Assembly (NCBI GenBank): GCA_014802105.1
Contig: JAAVCX010000014.1
Coordinates: 1 to 53,609, forward strand
DNA from: Bacteroides sp.
Lineage (GTDB): Bacteria > Bacteroidota > Bacteroidia > Bacteroidales > Muribaculaceae
Length of the DNA stretch: 53,609 nt
Direction of reading: 5' to 3'
Under the pieces are notes generated by a model that saw only the letters and a list, made by a program, of their open reading frames with translations, did no database searches and had not been told where the DNA came from. Below, piece after piece: positions 45,611-53,609 of this stretch. Each line of letters starts with the position of its first letter. Within the stretch, counting starts at the first letter, position 1. Made by a program: the position numbers and the translations under genes.

Positions 45611-46351
45611 ATGTATAACCAGACTACGCCTCCCCCCTATAACGGCGGCAATTACAATAATAACGGTTGGAGCAACCCCACTTCCAATATCGTATCGGCC
45701 ACTTCGGCCATCATGAAGAGAGTCTACCTGAAGATGACTCTCGGCCTGCTGGTCACCGCGTTTATCTCCATGTTCTGTGCAGGCTCGTCGGCCTACATGC
45801 AGTTTATAGCCACAAACTCGTGGTTCTACTGGGGTCTCTTTATCGCCGAGATCGTGCTCGTGATGGTAATCTCAGCCCGACTGACCAAGATGTCGTCGAT
45901 GGCAGCCTCGTTGCTCTTCTATGCTTTCGCTGCGGTCAACGGCATGGCCCTTGCCCCTATCTTCATCGTCTACACGGCCACCTCGATCGCCAAGACCTTC
46001 TTTATCTGTGCCGGCACCTTCGGAGCCATGAGCGTCTACGGCTACTTCACTACCAACGATCTCACCAAGGTGGGCAACTTCCTGTTCTATGCGCTCATAG
46101 GCCTGATCATAGCCTCGGTGGTCAATATCTTTACCAAGAGCACGGCCCTGGGCTGGGTGATCTCGTGTGCGGGAGTGCTTATCTTTGTGGGCCTGACCGC
46201 CTGGGACACCCAGAAGATCAAGCAGATGGCTCAGTACACGCCCGCCAATATGGTAGGCCACTTAGCTACCATCGGCGCCCTCAACCTCTATCTCGACTTC
46301 ATCAACCTCTTCCTCTATCTGCTCAGATTTTTCGGCAACTCGCGTGACTGA
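45611..46351 (+). CDS. Bax inhibitor-1/YccA family membrane protein
   Basis: Seven-segment membrane protein of the BI-1/YccA (TMBIM) family. In bacteria its members include a pH-sensitive Ca2+ leak channel (BsYetJ) and an FtsH modulator (YccA). The N-terminal 35 residues are Asn/Tyr/Pro-rich and polar. Hydrophobic segments then run to the end, with the conserved FVGLTAWDTQKIKQM and the final NLYLDFINLFLYLLRFFGN, where the family's Asp pair lies. 246 residues, usual length. Role here unknown. Confidence 0.93.
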   Translation: MYNQTTPPPYNGGNYNNNGWSNPTSNIVSATSAIMKRVYLKMTLGLLVTAFISMFCAGSSAYMQFIATNSWFYWGLFIAEIVLVMVISARLTKMSSMAASLLFYAFAAVNGMALAPIFIVYTATSIAKTFFICAGTFGAMSVYGYFTTNDLTKVGNFLFYALIGLIIASVVNIFTKSTALGWVISCAGVLIFVGLTAWDTQKIKQMAQYTPANMVGHLATIGALNLYLDFINLFLYLLRFFGNSRD

Positions 46352-46392
46352 GCTCCCAATCTTTTCAACCATCTTATTACCCCTAATCAATA

Positions 46393-47589
<1,197 letters not shown>

Positions 47590-47613
47590 TAACCACCGTC
47601 TATGACATAATTA

Positions 47614-47653
47614 CACGCCCGGCCGACAGATACACGACTCTCGGCCGGGCGTG
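47614..47653 (+). terminator. Terminator after the carboxynorspermidine synthase-like gene
   Basis: CACGCCCGGCCGA (47614-47626) pairs perfectly with TCGGCCGGGCGTG (47641-47653), then ATTTCTATAAAA. Confidence 0.85.
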
Positions 47654-47678
47654 ATTTCTATAAAAAAACCGTCTATCC

Positions 47679-50150
47679 ATGAAAACCACGATACTGACCT
47701 CATTTCTCGCTCTCCTCTTAGCTTTCAGAGCCGGAGGGGAAACTCCTGTCCTGTCGCCGACTACACTTCTGCTCACCGAGGATTCAGAGGCGGCTGCAGC
47801 GTCGCCCTACACGTATGACGACCCGGCCGAAGCGTTCAGGGCCGTCAACACAGCGGCCCGACAAGCCGGCTCGGTCACCCTTTATATAGCGCCGGGAGTG
47901 TATTGGCTCGACGATCCCGAGGACGAGACCGTGAGAGTAAATCCACGCGGACAGTCAGAACCGCCCTATTCCGTAGAGCTTGAGTGTGACTCCCTGAGCA
48001 TCATCGGCCTTGCCGATGATCCGGCCGACGTGGTGCTCGCCGTCAACCGCGGCCAGACCCAGGGAGCTCTGGGCAACTACACTATGGTACACTTCACAGG
48101 CTCGTCACTCACCACCGCCAACATCACCTGGGGTAACTACTGTAATGTCGATCTCATCTATCCGCGCGATCAGACGCGCAACCGCGCCAAGCGCCGTGAT
48201 GCCATAGTGCAGGCCCAGATAGGTATCTGTCACGGCACTGACCGACTCTATGCCCGTAACTGCCGGTTCATTTCCCGGCTTAACCTCTGCCCGCTCACCG
48301 GCGGCCGACGGTCGCTCTACAAGGATTGCTATTTCGAGTGTACCGACGATGCGCTCTCGGGTTCGGCAGTGTATCTCGACTGTTCTTTCACCTTTTACAG
48401 TGGCAAACCATTCTATTCAACAGCTCCGACCGGGGCCATATTGCTCAACTGTGATGTAAAGATACTGACCTCGGGGACACAGTATTTCACCAAGATGCCG
48501 GGGATGGTGACGGTAATCGACACCCGCTTCACCTCCACAACACCTGTCGATCTGTGCTGGACACGCGACGCTTCACCCGTGCGTTGCTATCAGAGCAATG
48601 TCAGCCTCAACGGTCGGCCCTGTTCTATCGATCAGTCGCGGCCGGAGCTCAGCGTGATGCTCGACGACAAGCCTCTGCTCGATGCCTATAAAGTCACTCT
48701 TCCCTCGGGCGAAGTGATCTATAACACACCCAATCTGCTCGGGGGCACCGACGGGTGGGATCCTCTCGGCATGAGACCTACTATCGAAAAAGCCCAAACC
48801 TCGACAGGACACACGCTGCTCGGACTCCCCGTGGCTCTGCTCATACCCAAGGTAAAAGAAGAACTCGATCCTCAGGAACAGACCTTGACTCTGGAGCCGT
48901 CGCCCAGGCTCTGGGGCAACTATGAAGCGAGTGTCCCCGCGCCATGCTCATTCTCGTGGCAGGCTCCGACCTACCTCTCCGTCAGGCCTCACGGGCTCAA
49001 GGCCGATGTCACTACCGACTATGCCATGCCCGTGGCTACGACCGCCACTGTTTCGGTCAGCACAAGCTACGGATTGGCCGGGGCCACAGACCTCAACATC
49101 AAGCCCTGTCTCAAAGAAGCTCCGACAATCGTCACTGCTCCCTCTCTCGAATTGAAGAAATCAGAGCTAAACCTCTCCTACACTCTGAGCGGCGAGGCCG
49201 ACCGCGACGACAGTTATATAGTGTGGTATCGCTCGACAATGCCCGATATGAGTGACTCGGTTGCCGTGCGTCACGGTCGCGGAGCTTCGGGCCGACGGTA
49301 TCAGTTGTCGACCCCCGACAAGGGATGCTATATCTCGGCCGTGGTCTATCCGCGTCTCAACAACACACATACAGGCAGCCCCTCGGCTCCCGCGATCTAT
49401 AACCGGGCCATCCCCTCGCTGGCCGTTTCGCTCAATCCGCTCGCACGCGAGAAGGAACTGACAACTTCCTTTGCAGAGATACCCCTGAGATCTCCCGGGA
49501 CAGGACGTCGGGGCTTCTGGCACTTCGATACCTATAAACCAGCCGATACCTCAGAGCATCAGTGGAGTGCCGACGGTAGCGTGGGCTGGTATTACGGAAC
49601 CGGCGTCGATGCTATCACCGGCCGCGGCCTCATACAGTCGAAGCGCGGAGCAAGATTGTTCTACACACCTGTGCGCACCTCATGCAAGTCAATGCAGGTC
49701 GATCTCGTAGCCGAGCCGGCCAAAGGCCCGGGTCAGGGTTTCGGTAGTGCGACAGGGCAGTATATGGACATCTGCTTAGCCTTTGATCCACAGACTCTGA
49801 CCGGCTACGGCCTGCGTATAGAGCGTACGCCCGACTATGACAAGGCAGTCACTTTCACTCTCGTTTCTTATCGTGACGGCAAGGTGACCCGGCTGACCCA
49901 ACCGGTGGCCTCGTCGTGTTTCCGCAATCCCTGTTCCATCAAGGTATCTCTCGATCATGGGGTTCTGTCGGCAAGCGCATCGACATCGGCTACAGGAGAC
50001 TCACCGCGCGCCGACAAGCGCATACTCCCGACGGTCAGCCTCTCAGCTCCCGCGGGAAATCCCGAGGGCACCTCGCTGATGATCCAGCATACCGGCTCTA
50101 CCGGCGCTTCGGCCACTCTTATCAGAGATCTTAAAATCGCCTGGAACTGA
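47679..50150 (+). CDS. Large secreted beta-helix (pectin lyase-fold) protein
   Basis: An 823-residue exported protein (signal peptide MKTTILTSFLALLLAFRAGG). Residues 45-310 look like a right-handed parallel beta-helix: TLYIAPGVYWLDDP (the opening strand typical of pectin-lyase-fold proteins), LSIIGLADDPADVVLAVN, DRLYARNCRFISR, SLYKDCYFECTDDALSGS, VYLDCSFTFYSGKPFYST. This matches the helix style of pectinesterases and related plant-cell-wall enzymes, but the catalytic residues were not identified. Residues 400-580 contain Ig-like repeats. The end (VGWYYGTGVD... QVDLVAEPAKGPGQ) resembles a LamG-like beta-sandwich. Single gene between two hairpins. Activity unknown. Confidence 0.8.
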   Translation: MKTTILTSFLALLLAFRAGGETPVLSPTTLLLTEDSEAAAASPYTYDDPAEAFRAVNTAARQAGSVTLYIAPGVYWLDDPEDETVRVNPRGQSEPPYSVELECDSLSIIGLADDPADVVLAVNRGQTQGALGNYTMVHFTGSSLTTANITWGNYCNVDLIYPRDQTRNRAKRRDAIVQAQIGICHGTDRLYARNCRFISRLNLCPLTGGRRSLYKDCYFECTDDALSGSAVYLDCSFTFYSGKPFYSTAPTGAILLNCDVKILTSGTQYFTKMPGMVTVIDTRFTSTTPVDLCWTRDASPVRCYQSNVSLNGRPCSIDQSRPELSVMLDDKPLLDAYKVTLPSGEVIYNTPNLLGGTDGWDPLGMRPTIEKAQTSTGHTLLGLPVALLIPKVKEELDPQEQTLTLEPSPRLWGNYEASVPAPCSFSWQAPTYLSVRPHGLKADVTTDYAMPVATTATVSVSTSYGLAGATDLNIKPCLKEAPTIVTAPSLELKKSELNLSYTLSGEADRDDSYIVWYRSTMPDMSDSVAVRHGRGASGRRYQLSTPDKGCYISAVVYPRLNNTHTGSPSAPAIYNRAIPSLAVSLNPLAREKELTTSFAEIPLRSPGTGRRGFWHFDTYKPADTSEHQWSADGSVGWYYGTGVDAITGRGLIQSKRGARLFYTPVRTSCKSMQVDLVAEPAKGPGQGFGSATGQYMDICLAFDPQTLTGYGLRIERTPDYDKAVTFTLVSYRDGKVTRLTQPVASSCFRNPCSIKVSLDHGVLSASASTSATGDSPRADKRILPTVSLSAPAGNPEGTSLMIQHTGSTGASATLIRDLKIAWN

Positions 50151-50211
50151 ATGATTGAAAAAGAGAAAACGGCAGGATAAAAAATTGACAAAAGTTTTTT
50201 GGGCCGGGCGT

Positions 50212-50242
50212 TTTGTAGTTTTCAAAATAGTTACTACTTTCG
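50212..50242 (+). promoter_or_regulatory. Promoter of the pRiA4b ORF-3-like gene
   Basis: TTTG (50212-50215), 19 bp, TACTTTCG (50235-50242; one mismatch in the -7 box), 37 bases before the ATG. Confidence 0.6.
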
Positions 50243-50279
50243 CATTATCGAAAAAACCTCTCTTAGATAATACATACTT

Positions 50280-50834
50280 ATGATATACACTTTCCGCATA
50301 GTTTCCGACGAAGTCGATAACTTCCGTCGTGAAATCCAGATCGATGCCGATAATACTTTCCTCGATCTGCGCAACGCTATCTGTGACAGCGTCGGTTATG
50401 ATAAAAATCAGCTCAGTTCATTCTTCCTCTGTGACGACGGCTGGGAGCGCGAGCAGGAGATTTCGGTCGAGGACATGGGCACAGACTCCTCTCAGGATGT
50501 CTATCTCATGGAGGACACACCCATCAGCGACTTCGTCGAGGATGAGGGCCAGAAACTGGTGTGGGTATTTGACTATCTCACCGAGAGATCTTTCTTTATA
50601 GAAATGAAACGCTCGGTGCCCGGCCAGCATCTCAGCGAACCACTGTGTTCCATTTCACAGGGCAATCCCCCCTCTGAGTTTATCGACATGAACGACTTTG
50701 ACGCCAAGATCGACGCCAAGGCCGCCCAGCAGGCCGCCGCCACCGATCTCGACGACGAGTTCTATGGCTCTGACGAATTTAACGAGGACGAGTTTGATGT
50801 CTCGGGATTTGATGAACTGACCTTTGACGAATAA
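50280..50834 (+). CDS. pRiA4b ORF-3-like protein
   Basis: A 184-residue cytoplasmic protein. Residues 1-125 match the plasmid pRiA4b ORF-3/IS1096 TnpR-type domain of unknown function (YTFRIVSDEVDNFRREIQID, FLDLRNAICDSVGYDKNQLSSFF, DDGWEREQEIS, LVWVFDYLTERSFFIEM). The tail (residues 135-184) is very acidic (DLDDEFYGSDEFNEDEF). Despite the family name it shows no transposase features. It is 9 bases before the SIMPL gene, so the two are likely co-transcribed. Confidence 0.85.
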   Translation: MIYTFRIVSDEVDNFRREIQIDADNTFLDLRNAICDSVGYDKNQLSSFFLCDDGWEREQEISVEDMGTDSSQDVYLMEDTPISDFVEDEGQKLVWVFDYLTERSFFIEMKRSVPGQHLSEPLCSISQGNPPSEFIDMNDFDAKIDAKAAQQAAATDLDDEFYGSDEFNEDEFDVSGFDELTFDE

Positions 50835-50843
50835 ACCCTGAGC

Positions 50844-51554
50844 ATGAACTGTAAATCCACCCCCCTGATCGGAGCCCTGCTCATAGCGTTGGGTCTCGGA
50901 TGTCTGGGTCTGTTTATAAAAGCCGGCATCGACAATTTTGCTTTCCGCGACAGAGTGGTAGCCGTGCGCGGTCTGGCCGAGAAAGAGGTGATGGCCAACA
51001 AGGTCACCTGGCCCATCGTGGTCAAGCAGGTAGGCAACGACCTGACTGCCATCTATGACCGCATCACCGACAATAACGCCAAGATCACCCGCTTCCTTGA
51101 AAGCAACGGAGTGAAAGCCGACGAGATACTGGTGCAACCGCCTCAGATCATAGACATGCAGGCCGAGCGTTACAATACCAATACCCAGCCGTTCCGCTAC
51201 AATGTCACTTCGGTCATAGTAGTGACCTCGACCGATGTCAAGCTTATCAATGAACTGATACCACGCCAGACCGAACTGTTGCGTCAAGGGATAGCCATCA
51301 CCGCCGGAGACTATCAGTATCAGACCATCTATGAGTACACCTCGCTCAACGACATCAAGCCCGGGATGATAGCCGAGGCCACGGCCAACGCCCGTGAGGC
51401 TGCCGATAAGTTTGCCGCCGACTCCAAGAGCCGCCTCGGCAAAATCAAGACCGCCTCGCAAGGTCAATTCGACATCACTGACCGCGACCCCTACACCCCC
51501 TACCTCAAAAAGGTACGTGTAGTCTCCTCGATCGTCTTCTATCTCGAAGACTGA
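50844..51554 (+). CDS. SIMPL domain protein (DUF541)
   Basis: A 236-residue exported, probably membrane-anchored protein (N-terminal hydrophobic segment, residues 8-28) with a SIMPL/DUF541 domain: VVAVRGLAEKEVMANKVTWPIVV, IYDRITDNNAKITRFLESNGVKADEI, and TANAREAADKFAADSKSRLGKI. SIMPL proteins form periplasmic oligomers and have been linked to stress defence; their exact role is unclear. It follows the pRiA4b-like gene and ends before a two-way hairpin. Confidence 0.93.
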   Translation: MNCKSTPLIGALLIALGLGCLGLFIKAGIDNFAFRDRVVAVRGLAEKEVMANKVTWPIVVKQVGNDLTAIYDRITDNNAKITRFLESNGVKADEILVQPPQIIDMQAERYNTNTQPFRYNVTSVIVVTSTDVKLINELIPRQTELLRQGIAITAGDYQYQTIYEYTSLNDIKPGMIAEATANAREAADKFAADSKSRLGKIKTASQGQFDITDRDPYTPYLKKVRVVSSIVFYLED

Positions 51555-51619
51555 AACCACACGAGGAGTTCTCTAAAACGACAAGTCCAGGCCGGATAAG
51601 CCCTGACGAATTATACTGT

Positions 51620-51658
51620 GCGACTTATTACTTCCGCTATCTGAAAGTAATAAGTCGC
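51620..51658. terminator. Two-way terminator between SIMPL gene and DUF3791/DUF3990 operon
   Basis: GCGACTTATTACTT (51620-51633) pairs perfectly with its complement (51645-51658) around an 11-base loop. It lies 66 bases after the SIMPL stop and 12 bases after the stop of the convergent operon. Confidence 0.75.
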
Positions 51659-51669
51659 GCTTGCTATAT

Positions 51670-51885
51670 TTATGAACAGGATTTATTATCACTGATGATC
51701 TCGTCAGCTAAATATATGTCGCTGCGACATATAAGGTCGGCTGTACCGTCGTCAATTATTTCAAATAAAGGAGAAGAGTAGAGCATAGACATTGCATCTT
51801 CAAGCGAGATGTTTTGCTTTTCCGCTATAATTTCTATTATACGGGCATACTTCATGTCTCTCAAGATACGATCTGCCTTATCCAT
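51670..51885 (-). CDS. DUF3791-like small protein (third gene of module)
   Basis: A 71-residue helical protein (MKYARIIEIIAEKQNISLEDAMSMLY... RSDIYLADEIISD), with a pattern like DUF3791: a first helix, a linker with an S/T-L-E-D-A type turn, and the terminal Y-L-A-D-E-I motif. It overlaps the DUF3990 gene by 8 bases. Together with the first gene of the operon, which has the same plan but different sequence, it frames the putative toxin. Family assignment for this copy is weaker than for the first. Confidence 0.75.
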   Translation of the reverse strand: MDKADRILRDMKYARIIEIIAEKQNISLEDAMSMLYSSPLFEIIDDGTADLICRSDIYLADEIISDNKSCS

Positions 51886-52357
51886 GATTGAATTTTTTTA
51901 GTTCTAACAATCTCAGACAATTGTCTATGGCTTTTTGGGTAGTGAAACACAACTGATGGTTTGGCTTTTCAAACAAAAGATTCTGTAAAGCTTGCTCTTT
52001 GTTGTAAATGCCTGCTGTATAAAGGTCAACTGTCTGAAAGACCTTGTCGTTGGCAACTCCGCCTTCAATTATATCGTACATTTTATATACATCTCCACCC
52101 TTACGGCAATTACATACAAAATCAAGCCACTCTTCATCATAGGATTCAAATTTCTTGATACTTAAATCAGGATCAGGAGTATATTCAAAAATATGCATAT
52201 AAGCATCCTTTCCTATTTTCAGGAACCGACCGGCATATTTCTCGGCCTGTTCCTTAAGTGAGGTCACATAGAATCCTTTCCCGAAGTCAAGCGCTTCTCG
52301 CGAATGTATGACATCAGGGGTAGAAAAACAACAATCGGAAGAATGGTACACTAACAT
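51878..52357 (-). CDS. DUF3990 protein, putative ADP-ribosyltransferase toxin
   Basis: A 159-residue protein with the DUF3990 signatures: MLVYHSS at the start (His5), DFGKGFYVTSLKEQAEKYA (Tyr30, Ser33), DEEWLDFVCNCRKG, YDIIEGGVANDKVFQTVDLY and NHQLCFTTQKAI (Gln135). The order H, then G-x-G-F-Y-x-T-S, then an E/Q residue in a late strand is the plan of the ADP-ribosyltransferase fold (H-Y-E/Q class). I infer an enzyme that moves ADP-ribose from NAD+ to an unknown target. It overlaps both neighbours (8 and 7 bases). No secretion signal, so it would act in the producing cell. Confidence 0.88.
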   Translation of the reverse strand: MLVYHSSDCCFSTPDVIHSREALDFGKGFYVTSLKEQAEKYAGRFLKIGKDAYMHIFEYTPDPDLSIKKFESYDEEWLDFVCNCRKGGDVYKMYDIIEGGVANDKVFQTVDLYTAGIYNKEQALQNLLFEKPNHQLCFTTQKAIDNCLRLLELKKFNHG

Positions 52358-52569
52358 AAGGCATTTCCTTTCTCTTTCATCAGCCGGATTACGTCTTCAG
52401 CAACATATTCCAGGCTAAAGGTGTGCAGGACATCATAACCGGCCGCCAAATAGTCATTGATCAATCCGGCTGAATGAAGTCTTTGATATATCCATGAACA
52501 AGACTTACCCGTCATCAATGCCAAAGCACCAATAACACAGGTCACATAGTCCACTTGTTTTTTAGTCAT
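52351..52569 (-). CDS. DUF3791 protein (first gene of module)
   Basis: A 72-residue small protein (MTKKQVDYVTCVIGALALM) with the DUF3791 pattern: aromatic/hydrophobic first helix, a GLSxxxAYxYL-type middle (here KSCSWIYQRLHSAGLINDYLAAGYDVLHTFSLEY) and the ending YVAEDVIRLMKE. No membrane segment. It is translated first and overlaps the DUF3990 gene by 7 bases, the arrangement of an antitoxin-like partner. Inference: it binds and holds back the DUF3990 product or directs its targeting. Confidence 0.88.
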   Translation of the reverse strand: MTKKQVDYVTCVIGALALMTGKSCSWIYQRLHSAGLINDYLAAGYDVLHTFSLEYVAEDVIRLMKEKGNALC

Positions 52570-52613
52570 ACAGGATGATTATATGATTATTCGCAATAAA
52601 CAGATTCTATCCA

Positions 52614-52621
52614 CAAATTTA
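52614..52621 (-). promoter_or_regulatory. Possible -7 box of the DUF3791/DUF3990 operon
   Basis: TAAATTTG on the minus strand, 44 bases before the first ATG. It overlaps an AT-rich 7-bp hairpin TTTACTT/AAGTAAA (52618-52637). No -33 TTTG at the usual distance. Confidence 0.35.
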
Positions 52622-52696
52622 CTTATTCTTAAGTAAACTCCACATTTTGAATAGGAATTTTTGAGAGAGAGAACCGTAGATTTCGAAATAATTGAT

Positions 52697-52704
52697 TAAC
52701 TTTG
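52697..52704 (+). promoter_or_regulatory. -7 box for the TPP-riboswitch/thiD transcript
   Basis: TAACTTTG, exact match, just before the riboswitch; no -33 element at consensus spacing. Confidence 0.55.
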
Positions 52705-52710
52705 CGCTTA

Positions 52711-52800
52711 ACAAAGGGGTGCCATGCCGGGGGATTTGCCCGGATGGCTGAGATGATACCCTCCGAACCTGATGCGGTTAGTACCGCCGAAGGGATTGAA
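52711..52800 (+). promoter_or_regulatory. TPP riboswitch (THI element)
   Basis: The conserved core is intact: GGGGTGCC (52716-52723) opens P1/P2, GGCTGAGATGATACCC holds the pyrimidine-binding loop, and GAACCTGATGCGGTTAGTACC with CGAAGGGA closes the pyrophosphate-binding arm. A GC-rich P3 stem (CCGGGGGATTTGCCCGG) sits between. It lies about 120 bases before the thiD ATG, so bound thiamine pyrophosphate would reduce expression of thiamine-synthesis genes. Confidence 0.97.
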
Positions 52801-52920
52801 CGCAGACAGCTCGCCTTGAAAGCCGCCGACTCATAAGCAGAGTCAAGCAAAGGTTGCTGACACGCAAGATACAGGAAGTCTCATCGCCCCTCAGGAGTCT
52901 ATCTAATCTCCGAGCCGACG

Positions 52921-53609
52921 ATGAGACATTATTTTACTACCCTCACCATAGCCGGCAGCGACCCTTCGGGGGGTGCCGGGATACAGGCCGATCTCAAGAC
53001 GATGTCGGCCTTAGGTTGTTACGGCATGTCGGTGATCACGTCGCTGACTGCTCAGAATACCACCGGAGTGCGCAGCGTGATGGCCGCCACTCCCTCGATA
53101 GTGGCCGACCAGATAGATATGATCATGGAGGATATTCCGCCTCAGGCGATCAAGACCGGGATGCTGTGTAACGCCGAGGTGGCCGCCGCAGTGGCCGACC
53201 GGCTCGAGTATTACAGACCTGATCGGCTGGTGGTCGATCCGGTGATGATCTCGACCTCGGGGGCTCCGCTACTCTCCGACGATGCTGTGGGGATCATCAC
53301 TACACGCATCTTTCCGCTTGCCACTCTGATAACTCCCAATCTCAGCGAGGCGCGCGCTCTGACCGGGTGTGACACTCCCCGGGAGCAAGCCCGTAGGTTC
53401 AGGGAAATGGGGTGCAGGAATATTCTGCTCAAGGGGGGAGACTCGACCGATACTGTCAGCAAGACCGATCTGCTATATACTGAAGGGTCTGAGACACCGG
53501 TCTCACTCAGGGCCGGGACAGTGGAGACTGTCAATACCCACGGCACCGGTTGTACGCTGTCATCGGCCATCGCCTGTTATCTCGCCTCGGGTTTTGAACT
53601 CGCCGAGGC
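52921..53609 (+). CDS. thiD: Hydroxymethylpyrimidine/phosphomethylpyrimidine kinase (partial)
   Basis: Phosphorylates HMP and HMP-P in thiamine synthesis. The first 229 codons are in the window; the gene runs off the right edge. Family marks: TIAGSDPSGGAGIQADLKTM at the N-terminus, GMSVITSLTAQNT, IKTGMLCN, VVDPVMIST(S/A)G, PNLSEARALTG, NILLKGG and the anion-hole VNTHGTGCTLSSAIACYLA. ATG 52921 is the only plausible start after the TPP riboswitch, which places this gene under thiamine control. A frame (52854-53171) that overlaps it in another phase is a shadow. Confidence 0.97.
   Translation, partial: MRHYFTTLTIAGSDPSGGAGIQADLKTMSALGCYGMSVITSLTAQNTTGVRSVMAATPSIVADQIDMIMEDIPPQAIKTGMLCNAEVAAAVADRLEYYRPDRLVVDPVMISTSGAPLLSDDAVGIITTRIFPLATLITPNLSEARALTGCDTPREQARRFREMGCRNILLKGGDSTDTVSKTDLLYTEGSETPVSLRAGTVETVNTHGTGCTLSSAIACYLASGFELAE

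Noticed and set aside
50280-50834. Insertion-sequence gene, because of the IS1096/pRiA4b family name
   Set aside because: No transposase motif, no terminal repeats, and it is coupled to a SIMPL gene.
52854-53171. 105-codon plus-strand frame over thiD
   Set aside because: Phase-shifted shadow; thiD motifs are unbroken in the other frame.

Overview
The window looks like chromosomal DNA of a GC-rich member of the Bacteroidales, most likely a gut Muribaculaceae-type organism (family level is inference). The evidence is the repeated Bacteroidota promoter pattern (TTTG or TTG, 19-20 bp, TAnnTTTG), the near absence of Shine-Dalgarno sequences, a complete Na+-NQR operon, a Bacteroidota-type clpP-clpX-recQ block, GLPGLI, DKNYY and DUF6169-like families, and secreted polysaccharide-degrading enzymes. 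Most of it is ordinary core genome. Smaller, more AT-rich accessory patches are interspersed.

Layout, left half: an ExbB/TolQ-type proton channel (minus strand) diverges from the six-gene nqrABCDEF operon (1204-7136), which ends in a strong hairpin. A 27-bp inverted repeat of REP type follows. Next come a GNAT acetyltransferase, a small membrane protein and recO. rpsT is sandwiched between two identical tRNA-Glu genes. A TrmH-like methyltransferase, clpP, clpX, recQ, an FtsE-like ATPase and a HAD phosphatase follow. A long imperfect fold-back repeat (16322-16517) precedes a large secreted GH2 beta-galactosidase. Then come a small unknown gene, an SLC45-type MFS sugar transporter and nfo, with nfo divergent from hisS. 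hisS leads into mlaE, mlaF and a second TrmH-type methyltransferase.

Middle: a PL10 pectate lyase faces an accessory patch (27906-29914) that holds a DKNYY-repeat secreted protein, a lipoprotein and a decayed gene. The patch is followed by an initiator tRNA with its own promoter and terminator. A 44-residue gene abuts a DUF6169-like gene, and DUF2461, tRNA-Gln, a hypothetical gene and RNase P RNA (rnpB, minus strand) follow.

Right half: a secreted thioredoxin-like protein, a periplasmic cluster (thioredoxin, S1 protease, GLPGLI), a four-gene pyrB-pyrI-flavin reductase-glyA run, a NatAB-type ABC exporter, argS, a Bax-inhibitor-1 family protein, a carboxynorspermidine-synthase-like enzyme, a secreted beta-helix protein, a pRiA4b ORF-3-like protein and a SIMPL protein. 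Then comes a tightly overlapped DUF3791-DUF3990-DUF3791 operon, the best candidate for an under-described system: a putative ADP-ribosyltransferase module. The window ends in a TPP riboswitch and the start of thiD, which runs off the edge.
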